This document shows positions 41,522 through 53,652 of a stretch of DNA of 57,867 bases, piece after piece. The position numbers and the translations under genes are program-made. Numbering within the stretch: position 1 is the stretch's first letter; each line of letters starts with the position of its first letter. Below the pieces are notes generated by a model. The model made no database searches. It was not told the origin of the DNA and saw only the letters and a list, made by a program, of their open reading frames with translations. The stretch comes from Podaxis mareebaensis (Eukaryota; Basidiomycota; Agaricomycetes; Agaricales; Agaricaceae). Where the stretch lies: the NCBI GenBank assembly GCA_018524725.1, contig JAEUWP010000278.1, positions 1 to 57,867 on the forward strand, written 5' to 3'.

Positions 41522-44500
41522 TTACGGCGTGAATTCTTTAGGACAGGCATCCAAAGTAGCCACCCCGGATGACCTTTGTGCAGTCTGGCTCGGTTGAAAT
41601 AGAACCATATTAGAGCTGAATATGGAGTCTGAGCAGTGAAGAGCATAACAACAAAGAGGACTTGCCTCGTTAAGGATCTGTTCAATTTTGACCAAATCAA
41701 TCGATGTGTCTTGCTTTCTCATCATTGCGTAGCGGAACTGCTGAGTCATGCGAGTAGTTCTGCCCGAACCTTCAACTGCGTTCCTTGTGCCCAACCCACC
41801 CTGCTCTAACTCATCTATGACTTGGCGAGCTGTCGGGCGGCGTTGCGGATCGATCTCCCAACAGCGCCGCATCAAGTTCCATATAACATCCAGACCCGGG
41901 AATGTCGTTCGACTTCCAAGCTGACCGGGCAGCTCGCCTGCGATAAGCTTTTGAACAATCTGAACATTCGTGGAGCACTGGGGAAAGGGTAATCGTTGTA
42001 ATAGAATCTGATCATTTTCAGTAAATTTCCTCCGAAATTTGGAAGAACTCCCCGTACCTCATAGCAGATGCATCCAAATGCCCATATATCACCTTCATAT
42101 GAAGGATCCGAGTATAGAAGTTCAGGAGCAAGCCAGCGGTATGCTCGGCCAGGGCCACCATTTGCGGGTCGCCGGAGCGCCTCATCCCTGAGAGCAGATG
42201 ACAAGCCAAAATCGCTAATGCAAGCTCTGTTGTAATCATCTACGAGGATATTCGCCTACGTTTCCAATGATCAACATCGCGAAACTGACAGGAACGGGTG
42301 CTATTTACCCCTTTGAGGTTCCCGTGGACTAGGTTGTTAACATGCAGGTGGTCCAAACCACACACAATATCATAGATCTGATAAATGAGCCTACGGATCT
42401 GCGTCGGTGTTGAGGTGAGACTCACTAATGAACTGCGAGGAAAGGACGGGTTATCCCTCAGAAATTGAGTAATGTTGCCATTCCTCATCCATGGAGACAC
42501 AATGCAAATCTGTTGGTGTGTTTCATCCAGATAATAAACGCCGTAGAGAGGAAGATTGTTGGGATAGTTTGGCAATCCCCCCAACATTTTATTTCTGCCG
42601 AATACCTCCAAGGGAACAACTTAGGAAGGAATCAGTAAATGCAGTGAAAAAGACCGACCTGAAGGATAACATCCACATCCGACTTTTCGCACTTCTGAAA
42701 GACCTTCAGACTTAGTTCCCTTCGGCCATATTTTCCCCTCAAGATACTAAAGAGGGCACCGTCGTGTCTGAGAGATTCAAACCTGACGTCCTTCAGAACA
42801 CAGGGCTGGTGCTGAGGATAAAGTCCTGAGCTCTCCCCGAGTCCACGTAACATGATGATAGCATGCTCCCGAAGCCGAGGGAGTACGGGCTCCATAGGCG
42901 GTTGGACTGTGACCTATCAATAAGGGAGCGATAAGGGGGTATCGCAAGATATAGAAAGAGTGACTTGCTGAATGTAGGAAGTCTAGTAATAATTGTGCGC
43001 GTTCACCCCTTAAGTTGCGCAAACTCGTACTTCTGCGAGAGTTAGAGAATACTTCTGACAGCCTAACCAAGAGACGATAGCTCAGTGAGGACTAAGAAAT
43101 CACAGGTCAGTAAAGAGCAGCTAAGGTTTCCGAAGATCTGGTACTTGCCGTCGAGTATAGACCTATCCGAGCAATTCCCTCCGCTTGTCCCAGCTCGAAA
43201 TACAGGGGGAGGAATTTACTGGACCTATCCAAAGGAGCGGTAATACTTGGATCGAGCAACGGAATGCAGCGTTCTGGATCATCGACAAAGCAGGTCAAAG
43301 TAAACGGAGGGAAAGGCTGGTGATCGTTCACACGTGCCAGCCGTATCAGAGAATTATTGCGGCTGCCCTGTGGGAGACGAGTTAATGTTGATGGATCTGA
43401 TCAGGAGGTACACCGCACCAGAGAATACAGCCAACGTAGGAATTCGAAAAACCCCTTCGGTGCCTCTGGTAGCTTACCGAAGTCCAGCCCCTCTAACTCT
43501 GTCATTAAACCTGGTATTTCCTGGCCCGAGACGTTACGACATGCGTTCCATGCTAAATCCAAAGAATATCGAGCCAGGGTATCGAGGATGATCTCCTGGT
43601 CATCTTGAGCCTGGAGCCACCTGAACCCCGGAGACGTGTCTGCGCGGCATTGCGAGAATGAGGATGAGGGGCAAACAATCTTCAAATATTGGTAAATGCT
43701 TACCGGGACTGGCCTGGATCCTCAGCCATTGGAGAGAATGAACCGCCACATCATAGTGCACCAATGCTCTGTTCAAAGCAAAGTTTCCGGAACGACCTGG
43801 GTCCCTAAGGAAGTCGCCGAGAGAAGCATGGTAGAAGCGGATCGCATTGGAACGCGCTTCGGATGCTGGGGGTATGTCCAGCACTGAGTGCAGATTCTGC
43901 AGCGATCGATAAAATGAAGCTCGATCAAGGTGAAGGAAATTTGCCTGATCCTGAACACGGAGCTGAGAATGAGGATATAAAATGGACAAGCCGAGGATAC
44001 GCATGGTCGTCGGAAGGATATCGCTGGGGACATCAGAAAATATCTGACGATAGAGAAGGTCAAGGGCGTGCAATGGGTTGGATGCCCCAGGTATACCAGA
44101 GCCTCCGAGAAACCTGAGACAATTTTCGAGTTGGCTCTGAGGATCACTATACTCTTCATCACCCACATATCTGAGGATAGTGGACGTAACGCCGAAGAGG
44201 CCGGATGCTGAGACGGCAATCCGTCGTACATGAGATACCGGAGGCCAGTTGGCATCAAGACGGTCCCGATACCTTTGGCGGATACGACCAAAACCGTCTT
44301 CAAGGACACGAACAACATCTCGCTGTGCCTCATCATCGTCCACAAGAAGCTCTTCGCGTTTGCAGGTGACCTGGAAGTCGGGATGGGAGAGTATGGATTT
44401 GAGGTGCCACTCTGGACGGCTACAAATCATCCAGAGGAGAGGAAACTGATCCACCAAGCGAACGTGACTACTGATAAGTTCGACAAGTTCGCATTGAGCC

Positions 44501-45436
44501 TCCCGGCCCTTGCATTCATCTAGTCCATCTAAGATGATCAACAACGATTCCTGAACGGTGGATCTGGGTTGAGTCTTGAGAGATTGAAACGGGTCAATGA
44601 TGAGTTCTTTGAATTGGGTGCGGCGATTCTTATTGAGGATCATGGGATCTTCAACGAGGCGTTGCGTAATGACCTGCTTGTACATGGGATGCTTAATTGC
44701 AAGCTGATAGGCGAGGGTAGGAATGACAGTATCAGGATCGTTTCGATGGTTGTCCCTGGAGAAAAAGAATGTAGCACCAAGACGACCTGCCTCCTTGAAT
44801 TCTTCCGCGATGGTTTGCGCTACAGCAGACTTTCCCACTCCGGCGGGACCTAAGATCCAGAGCATCCTCCAATGTCGATTTTCGTCAGCACCCCACTCGA
44901 CAATGCGGCTCCTCAGACTTCTACGGGTGTCGGGGTGGCACCTTGGCGGATAAGGTCTAGCTGCAGAATCAACTGTGGCACTAGGCATTCCTTTTTCTGC
45001 GAGAAGCTGCACAACTATGAACGGACCAGTGAGCTCGTTTATGAAACGAGGGAGGCGGTAATGTACCTGTTTTTCCGGAATTAATGGTTTGAGTGACCAT
45101 GGTGGGGTTGTAGATTGTGAAGTCATGAGCGTCCTGAAAGAAACTGGCCATGTGCTGTTCAACTACAGGTTGCACTGGTCTGTGGCCATTTCTCTGACCA
45201 GGTAGCTCATGATTAGTCGGTTTAAAGTGACCTGCAAGGGGGTGTACATTGTGAGATTCAATAGTGTTCGGGGGATTAGTACTGAGGCCGCAGTCGGTGG
45301 TAGTTGGGAATGGTTGGGCAAGGCCTGCTGTGACTGTCGATGGCCGATTAGGAGCAGGAATGGCATGTGATTCTTCAGTAGATGGCTTGCGCTTTCTAAA
45401 GCGACCGACAATTGTCCTAAATGTTTCAAGGAGCAT
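41522..45436 (-). CDS. NACHT STAND NTPase fused to a tyrosine-kinase-like protein kinase
   Basis: Nine exons (45067-45436, 43704-44996, 43419-43639, 43149-43367, 42965-43091, 42659-42906, 42309-42605, 42058-42255, 41522-41977) close in frame to 1,142 residues. A linker leads to a short module at residues 96-119 (MASFFQDAHDFTIYNPTMV). The NACHT domain has P-loop GPAGVGKS (173-180), GATFFFS and Walker B LLIILDGLDEC (about 275-285). After about residue 700 comes a helical segment (RGERAQLLLDFLHSA) and a TKL-type kinase: lysine in LSLKVF (811), PLYGVYYLDE, HGNLKG at the catalytic loop (920-925), DFG (940-942), RWLAPELL and RPTARQVIDELE. The join uses a 57-nt GC-AG intron (43092-43148) with an ideal CTGAC branch site. 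If it is not spliced, the NACHT part ends at a TGA at 43107 and the kinase has no good ATG. An in-frame GC-donor intron near 41660 could change the last residues. Confidence 0.68.
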
Positions 45437-45669
45437 GGCATCCGTTGACGAGAGGAAAGCCGAACGGGCAGATGATTTATTATGTAAGTGTCCTGTTGTA
45501 CTCTTTGACGCTCAATGCTCATAACTCGTCTTCCCATCAATCTTCATATCCATACCCCATCGTGCTGGCAATCACAAACCTTGAACTGACGACTGAGAAA
45601 ATATCCATTAGTTATTAGGGAAGACTCTTTCTATCCATCTTGCCCTTTTACTTCATCTTTGCAATACAA
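45437..45669. promoter_or_regulatory. Shared promoter of the NACHT-kinase gene and DDI1
   Basis: 233 nt lie between two divergent start codons, so both genes probably share a bidirectional promoter. A pyrimidine-rich stretch (tctttctatccatcttgccc) lies just before the DDI1 start. A short frame beginning near 45520 (MSIERQRVQQDTY) is out of phase with the NACHT protein and was not used. Confidence 0.45.
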
Positions 45670-46991
45670 ATGGAATTGACGGTGGTTAATGACCTCGGTC
45701 AGCCATTTGCCATTGATGTCAATCCCAACATGTATCTGGAGCAGATCCGGGCCTTGGTTGAGGCTGAGGTATATATCTGCTCCCGCCTCCATCTTTCAAC
45801 GCAACAATCTAACAAATCACTTCAACACTTCACTTTCTAAACGTTGTTCCTTGGTGCTTCGAACACTCAGACAGGGATTCCAATACCTGCACAAGTGATC
45901 TACTTTGAAGGACGCGAACTAACGGATCCCCGGAAGGCCATCCGGGATTATGGGATCGTGGGTCAAGGTGCAATAGTGTTGTTGCGCCGAAAGGAGGCAA
46001 GCATTGAAGGGAGGTGAGCCTAACTTTTGGTATATCTTGTGTTAGATGCGGCTAGTACTAATCGAATCCTTGCATCCCCTGCGGAGTCAAATTGAACGAG
46101 ATGCTGAGATTCTCCGACTACAAACGTTGAACTATCCAGATCGCATGCGCGAAAAGCAGGAGGTACATACCCTATGATTCATAACACCAGGTAACAGTCA
46201 GAACCCATACTACGGTCTAGTCACGGCCGGAACTCGCGGAAACAGCTCAATCCGGTCCGGCGCATTTCGCAGAACTCCCCGGGGAAGACCGTGAACGCCA
46301 ACATAACGTCGAAGCTGAAGCACAAAAGGTTGTACTGGAAAACTTAGAGCATGCCATGGATTTTTCGCCAGAGAGTTTCGGGAGGGTTATAATGCTTTAG
46401 TGTGTTTCCTCCCTTTTCAGACGTCATCCAGAAGAGCACTCATACTGTTCTGTATGATGGTTTTGTAGTATACCCGTCGAGGTCAATTCGCATCCCCTTA
46501 AGGCATTTATAGAGACTGGCGCCCAGCAGACCATCAGTATGTCAATCCACCCTTCGGATATAAATCCCTCGCTAATCTTGCGGAATATAGTGAGCGTCAG
46601 ATGTGCAGAAGCATGCGGGTAGGCACTACTAAATCGCGCTATCTAGGTCCTGCTTACGCGAGTACTCTAGCATCATGCCCCTCATTGACAAGCGTTTTGC
46701 AGGAACTGCACGTGGGGTCGGCACGGCTGAAATCCTCGGTCGAGTGCATAGTACCCAGCTCAAACTCGCAGACTTCTTCTTTCCCTGTTCGTTCACGATC
46801 ATGGAGGTACGAGGACCGCCACAGTTCGCTGACTCGTTTAATGCGGTTCGTGATAGGGGGGAAACGGTTCCCCTGACATTCTGTTGGGCCTTGACATACT
46901 GAAGAGTTACCAAGCGTGCATCGACCTTGAAAAGAATGTTCTCCGCATCCAAGGTCGCGAAGTCAAGTTCCTTGCTGAACATGAGCTGTAA
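45670..46991 (+). CDS. DDI1: DDI1-like UBL and retroviral-type aspartyl protease domain protein
   Basis: Eight exons (45670-45768, 45871-46013, 46087-46162, 46221-46399, 46469-46536, 46591-46618, 46671-46806, 46857-46991) give 287 residues. The N-terminal ubiquitin-like domain reads [17 protein letters not shown] to [11 protein letters not shown] helical linker follows ([20 protein letters not shown]). The protease-like domain has [48 protein letters not shown] and [21 protein letters not shown]1 is a proteasome shuttle and ubiquitin-directed protease. Two oddities: the catalytic position before TGAQ is Glu181 (codon GAG) instead of Asp, and the protein ends soon after the protease fold without a UBA domain. 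The acceptor of exon 3 (GCGGAG) is weak, so that junction is the least sure. Confidence 0.85.
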
Positions 46992-48374
46992 TGTGATATC
47001 CCAACGATGACTACAGTGTGTCTAATAAGAACCTTCGGTACATCACCCATTATGGGTTATTTTCAAGTATACACATGAACAAATTTATGTAGATCTTCTT
47101 TGTCTTTTCTTTTCTCCTTTTTCTTTCTTTTTTTGGATTCTGCATTGATGTGCCGCTACGAGCAAACGAGACGCGAGGGTTGACGCTGCAATAACGTGAA
47201 GTCCAGTCGGGAGTTGGAGAAGTCCAGCTACATTTTATCTACCTAAAATGCGAATGTCTCTAGTGAAAGTGGTGTATCAAAACAAAGGAAATTGAGGCGA
47301 CTAATTGTAGTAATGGTGAACGTGTATCGGATTGAATTATCGGGGTAAAGTGAGGGGGTTAAAGGGGGACTGAAAGTGTGTAGGACGTATCAGTGACAGG
47401 GTATTGGATGGCAAGTTAGCCGAATCGAAGTTATTTCCTTCTCCTCCATTGTACCTCTCTAGGAGAAGGTCGGTGGTGTGCAGGCGGGTGGGTCATGACC
47501 TGCTTTCCTCCAGGCTCCAGAGTCCCTAAAAACGGTAAGGGCTTCAATCCCTTCATAGGTCTTAATGCCGAGAATGCCCGGGATATACAGAGTAAGGGAT
47601 GCCTCCTAGGGGATGTTTCGGTGAGTTGCTTAAGTGGGACATTCCTATATTACGTGTAACTGATGAATTCCGGCGGGACGAGCTTCGGATAGAAGCCGCC
47701 CGCGTTTTCATAGCCTGTGCGACATTTGGTGAGAAGGCAAATACATGTGGAGGTCTCTTGACTATTGGGTGACCAAAACGATCTCAGGAGCCTCTTACGG
47801 CCCAGGACTTCGACATCCAGTTGTTGCATAGTGCGCTTGCAGCGGGCTGTCAATCACTTTATAATCGTTTCTTGTTTTCTCCTTCGTTCTATCTTTTGTT
47901 TTAATTATTAGAATTGATCAATCAGAAGAGTAATAGAATTTATTAATAAATGAGGAGACTTGCTCCGTTCATAGATCCGTGGTAATTCGACGTATGAACT
48001 ACGCGGTGGGTACACAAGTTGTGGTATCCTTTCCAAGGTTCCTGACGCCAGCGAGAGGTGTTCCTGCGATTGCTATTACCGAAGTTTGTTTGATTGCTCG
48101 TAGAGGAGATATTTACTCCACCATTCCTCTGACCAACCCCAAGAATTATGTAGTATTCACTGCGAACAGTTCTGGGGAATTGCCTACTCCAATGGATGCG
48201 AAGAATAGCAGGAAAGGGAAGGGGAGTGTCCCGAAGGGACTCAAGGACGGTAACGAGAAACCACATGATGAGGATGGAACTCGTGTGAGGGTATCACGGA
48301 ACCATGAATGCACGAAGAGCGGCCACCAAGTACCTCACCGCTGGCCCACAAGTCGTGATGACAGCGTGCGTGTG
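46992..48374. other. Intergenic, no gene recognised
   Basis: About 1.4 kb with a T/C-rich tract near 47097-47137 after the DDI1 gene. The only frame above 60 codons outside the flanking genes (47650-47853 minus) has no motif. No RNA gene was recognised. Confidence 0.45.
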
Positions 48375-50132
48375 TCAAGTTTCTTCACAACGTTGGGCCG
48401 GGTTCGCAACCGCGAATGGAACCACACTGGATAAAGGTCCAATAGAAGCCGTTTGAGTCATTCTAGGCGCTCCAAATGTCGAAGTGGGGCTCTGGATTGA
48501 AGACTGACGAGAACCGGCTTGGACAGATGGTACTCCTCGACTAGTCGCCTGCCAGGATTTCCCTGGGTCAAATCCACTATTTTCAACGGGTGCCGCTCTT
48601 TGGACCATCTGTGAAAGCGATGCGTCGGGGTGTAAAGCTGAATTTGGAGATGGGAATAGGGGGTATGGAGGATTCGGAGAGGGTGACTTGAAATGCTGAG
48701 GTGGCCCAGTCGACACTGGTGGTTGGAGAGTCGAGCTTGTGCTGGGAGCTAGTGACACGGGAACTGAGCGCGATTTTACGTTTTTAGGTCTCCGTTTTGA
48801 GCGCGGTTTTGGAGACGGGGGCCTAGTGCTCGCGGGGGAGGTATGTGATGTCGATGGTTGACGAGGTGAAGGTCCGGACGCGGACGCAATATATCCGTCA
48901 ATGCGCCTCTTTAACGCTTCGTCCATCTTTTCCCCATACCGTTGAAATGTGACGAACATAAGAAGGCCATAAATAACGCCGACGCCAAGGACAGCAGATA
49001 CGAAGATCCGGAAGCCAAGTTCTGTCGAAGGCGGTACTATAAATACTTCTGGGGGTATTGCACCAGATCGCCACATGAATGCCATGATACATACGATGAA
49101 AGCGACGATAGACCTAGTGAAGCCAGAAGGAGTATTGGTATTGAGAGTAATTTAGTGGAGAAAAATAACAGCGTACCACGCCAACCAGACTACTGGCAGT
49201 GCTAACATAACCCAGACGCTCCAAATGATTGATTGCGGAATTTGGGCTTCCTATGGCACCGCATATTCAGATCGATAGGAAAGACGGGTGTCAGCGTCAA
49301 GACTCACGAAAGCCCATTCAATAACTATGGACGGCCTACGCATGCGCGAAAATTGCACGATGAGTGAACAACCATAGAGCAAGCTCAGAAGTGCGGAAAT
49401 AAGTGACCAAAAGGCAAGGTATCGTGTGACGGGATCGTTGGATGCACCATCGACCTGGAACATCGTTAAGATCGCTCTAGGGTAAAGGTAAGCCCAAGAA
49501 GCACTAGGTTATATGCGGGACACTCACGAAACTAGCAATGCCGAGACGATATTCATGGTCTTCCATTCCTTCACAAGGTTCTCGATGAAAATCCCCCATC
49601 TATTCGCTAGCTTCTGGTATGCAGGCGGCAATGATGTGCTACTAAGCTCAGGAGCAGGATCCAGGCCGAAGTCTGACATTCTACCCTGGAAGTCTTTCTC
49701 GCCTTCGGAACTTGCTTGAACGGCGGTATCCAAGAGCTCTCTGAGAACCAAGTGGGCATCTCTCGAAAGTCTATCAACCCGGGAGCAATAAAGGGCGGGT
49801 AACCGCAACAGAAAGTACAGGTACATTTGACGAGGCAGAGTGTCTGTCAGGAGTGTCCAAACTCTGGGTTTACAATATCCAGACGTCACTTCGCTGGTTT
49901 GGGATTCTTCATCGCTAGTCGTTTGAGAATACGTTGGGCCAGAAATAGGAGGGGAAGTTGGAGGACGAGTGGACGTGCCCGCCGGTTTCTGTGAACCTTG
50001 GCTGGCCGACGGAGCCCAAGGATTGAGCTCTGGGTGAAGCGCGTGATAGCGATGTGTGTGTCTGTTCCCCGCCGCATCGTAAAAGGTTCCTCCATTGATC
50101 TCGAAGTTGTAGGCTCCTTGGAAAAAAGGCAT
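48375..50132 (-). CDS. Multi-pass membrane protein with N-terminal FFxGAxxFxIxGG module
   Basis: Four exons (49528-50132, 49308-49476, 49177-49250, 48375-49113) give 528 residues. The module MPFFQGAYNFEINGG, then FYDAAGN and HTHRYH, opens the protein; the start at 50132 was chosen by comparison with the gene at 8113 (an in-frame ATG at 50183 would add 17 residues). Next come a polar linker, a hydrophobic segment (YLYFLLRLPALY), then VKEWKTMNIVSALLVSAILT, LAFWSLISALLSLLYGC, SVWVMLALPVVWLAW and FRIFVSAVLGVGVIYGLLMF. A long Pro/Ser-rich cytosolic tail (about 170 residues) ends it. It is the first of three tandem paralogs sharing intron positions; only this one carries the module and the long tail. 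Confidence 0.8.
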
Positions 50133-50183
50133 GGCTTGGAGGTAGTGCAATGGGTCTTGCCCGGTGGTAGGTACAGGGCGCAA

Positions 50184-51777
50184 GAGCAGGCAAGTTGACT
50201 CGTATCATCTGCGTGGGAGAGCGGGAAGAGAAGAAAGTAATCGCGTTAGGCAGGGGCCCGAGTTCAAGCGCAAAAGAAACACAGCCCTGTACGGCAGGTG
50301 ACGGAATCCCCAACGTTATGATTCATCCTGTTCCACACAACCGATACTTCAAATACGTGCATTGCTGCAAAAGTGCCGCGTCGTCGGGTAACGGGCCTTT
50401 TCCTCTCAATGACATTCTTTGCGTTATGAGCCGGGCCTGAATATTGAGGATTACGTCTGTTTTGTTGTTGTAATACTGTTGCGCACCTGTTGTGCCGCGA
50501 GGCCGGGGGCATGCCGTCATCAGGGGTGTGGGAAACTCCTTTCCAAGCAGGTCGTACTCTGCCAGGCTACTGCCGTTATATTCAGTCCGTCACTCCAACG
50601 GGATCTCTGCTCTTCTTCCATTCTTGCTCAACACATTTATTTATATCTTGCTTCTCGAAAAGACGAGACGCATCATCTACTCTGACCTTCCTGAGAGGCT
50701 GCACACAGGATATGCATCTCAACTCGAAGCGCCAGGACTCAATTGACGGTTCTATGGCATGTAGGCTCAGTGATATTTCTGAGTGTGGGCTCAAACATAT
50801 ATGTATACGTACCACTGGAACGACGTGTAGCCCGAAAAAACTGGCGTTTTCCACTCTCCGCTGCAAAGAGGACATGAACAGGGGGATCCCTTGAGCCCAC
50901 TCACAAGAAGCAAATGCTTGTTCCACTTCTCTTGACTCAACGTAACTTGATCATCCCTTCCCCCTAATATGTTAGTGCATTGTTTATTGTAACCGTTTCT
51001 CCGCTATCGATGAATACGGCAGGCATAGCAGACTACAAGGGATACGATCGTTCAATGAGCAACGGTGGACAACCTCGGATCAGCAGATGAAATACGAAAG
51101 AGCGAGGGCGCGCTGGTCTTAGAACATATAACAGGACATAAGGTAGAACTCCCCGGGGCCCCCTCTTGCGCCACAAGCTATTGGTTCCAGGCCACTACGA
51201 GTTAAATCTGTACGCTTGTTGGGACGATTGATTCCGAGTCATATCACATACTTGTATATGTACCCATGGATAACATAGACCACTCCGTTATCAAACGCGA
51301 CCCATAAATTTGACGGCGCAAGCACTGTCACGGACATGCATGAGCCGGGGAACAACAACCAAACGCCAGTCTATGGTATTCATTGTTTGTGGCATTCATA
51401 AGGTTTACCTCACTTTTGCTATTGGATTGTTGGCAACCCACGGGAAGCAAATAGAGCTGCCTGTTACATTCTCGTGCCGTGCTATCCCCGTATCACATCA
51501 AAATGTTCCTAAGCATAGTATTCTATACGATCCATTTAAGAAAGGTTCATTTCTTGGAAACAGCTCTCCGAAAAGGTGGTGGAACCGTCTCGTAGATAGA
51601 GGATGCCGAGGTCTACATGTCCCTCGTCCTATTTCCACAATAATAGCTCATAACAGCAGAAGGGTCCACCAATAATGTGAGTAGACAATGGAAACTACAC
51701 CATCGAAAGGATGTCCAATCAAATGTACAGAAGAGGAGACGACATAGGCAAGTGTGGCACTCTCAACTCAGGGGTTT
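50184..51777. other. Intergenic, no gene recognised
   Basis: About 1.6 kb between the first and second membrane paralogs. Several plus-strand frames (50195-50440, 50490-50894, 51310-51675) show no motif and no exon chain. A relic of a fourth paralog was looked for and not seen. Confidence 0.4.
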
Positions 51778-53153
51778 TCACACCCTGATGTGGATATTCG
51801 CCAGAAGTTCCTTGACGCGACGCTCCCAGCGGTTGGCCATCGGCTCGCCATACTGATAGAAACATACGAGGGCCAGAGCAAAGTAAACGGCAGCTATCCC
51901 GAGAATAGCACACGCAGCAATGCGGAAGCCGAGTTCGGTCAAAGGTGGCGCAGGAAAAGAGTAAATCGGTGGAGGTTCCGCGGTTGATCGCCACATGAAC
52001 CAAACGACGGATATGAGGAAGATAAGAACGGACCTGACAGGGAGAAAGTGCATTAGTCCAGCGTTTGTTGTAGGGGAAGGTCAAGGATTAGCCTACCAAG
52101 CTAACGAAACAGCAGGAAGAGCCAACATGACCCAGGGGTTCCAGAAAGCAGCGTTATTCCGCGCTTCCTATCATGATGGTAGGCTGAGTAAGGGTGTTAA
52201 AAAGTCCATTATGAACTCACTAGGGCCCAGTCGACGATTGTGTACGCGTTGTGCATCCGTCGGAACTGAATGACATACAAACAACCGTACACCAAGCTCC
52301 AGAGCGCTAAAATGAGGGACAAGAAGGCAAGGCTCCTGGTGACCGGATCGTTCGAGGCACCATCAATTTGAAAGAACGTCAGGATTCCTCTGAATATGTT
52401 CACACAAATGAGCGCAAAACTACTTGGATATATCTGGGACTATACTCACGGCACGAGAACAGCAGAAACAACATTCAGTGTCTTCCACTCTTCGACGAAA
52501 TCACGGATCATATCCCTCCATTCGTGTCTCAGCTTTTCATACGAAGGTAACAATGATGCAAGATCTTGAGGGTCGTAGCTGAGGTTGTCCTGCGTCGAAC
52601 TCTGGGATCGATTATTCTCCTTGGGGGTATTATCCCCAATTCTGCCTGAGCCACCATTTCGAGTGGCCAAATATGTGATCTCCTCAATTGTCAAATCAGC
52701 GCTCTTCAACACCTGGTCAACCCGGAAGAAGTACAGGGAAGGAATTAGCAGGAAGAGCAACAGATATTGTTGACAGATCAGGACGTAGATGAACGAGAGG
52801 AGGAGTAAGTTATGAGGTATTGGTCTACTGCTTGCGGGTCCGTCCGGATTCCCTTTGATAAAATCTGCAAATTTGGTGCGAGCGCATTTATGTACCGATA
52901 GTGGCCAGGGATACATGGAACGGTAAAATGGATCGGAAACCTCCATGCTTTCCACTGTATCCGCAGTAGGTCTTCGGTTGGTGGATGCTCCTAGATTCGT
53001 AGGAATCTCTTGAGCAGCATGAGCTCTTCGAGCCAAATGAGCCCGTTGATTTGTAGGGACTTCCCGAGTTTGGGTGGCAATTCCAGTAGGGGATGATGAT
53101 CTTTTACTGAGCCCGACAGACGGAGCTGGAGTTTGTCCTTGCTCGAACGACAT
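51778..53153 (-). CDS. Multi-pass membrane protein, triplet member 2
   Basis: Four exons (52450-53153, 52221-52389, 52097-52167, 51778-52033) give 399 residues. An N-terminal polar region is followed by FYRSMYPWPLSVHKC and hydrophobic LLLLSFIYVLICQQYLLLFL. Then comes the family core: EEWKTLNVVSAVLVPGILTF, DGASNDPVTRSLAF, SLILALWSLVYGCLYVIQF, NPWVMLALPAVSLAW and SVLIFLISVVWFMWRSTAEP. The last helix (AACAILGIAAVYFALALVCF) is followed by a short basic tail. Intron positions and phases (2, 0, 2) match both neighbours. Function is unknown; the repeated EWKTLNVVSAVL helix looks like the defining motif of the family. Confidence 0.82.
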
Positions 53154-53652
53154 GCTGCAGGATTGATCGTGGCAGGAACTAGGCGTTGAGGTATGTGTAA
53201 CAGCCAGGAGGATAATGGGATAAGGAATGCGTTGAATGGGACAGGAGTGTATTTGTAGATAGTGGTTGCCGAGAGAAACGGGGAGTATCCTCTACAGAAA
53301 CATCAAAAAAAGCTGGATGGGGTTTTTCATCACTGTCCGTCCCCGGCTACTCCAATAATGATTTTAAGTAGCCAATCCGATCTTAGCGGTGCGGGATGCG
53401 GGGTTAAGTATACCTGCATATGCCACTTTTTTCAGTCAACATGAGTACAGAGCTCTCAGATGCGTTCTCGGATCCGAGGGAGAGATGTAGACTTCGTTGA
53501 TCATCGGGAAGTTGAGCAACATTATCAGATCAAGCACGTGGGAAATAACAGATGCATGACGACATGCATTTTTGCAACACTTGCCAAGCAAAGATGGGCG
53601 CTCAAACATTCATTACAACGCAAACTATTGGACATCGGTACCAAAATATAAG
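53154..53652. other. Intergenic, nothing recognised
   Basis: About 500 bp separating the second and third members of the membrane triplet. It holds the promoter of member 2 and the end of member 3. No other feature was seen. Confidence 0.5.
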
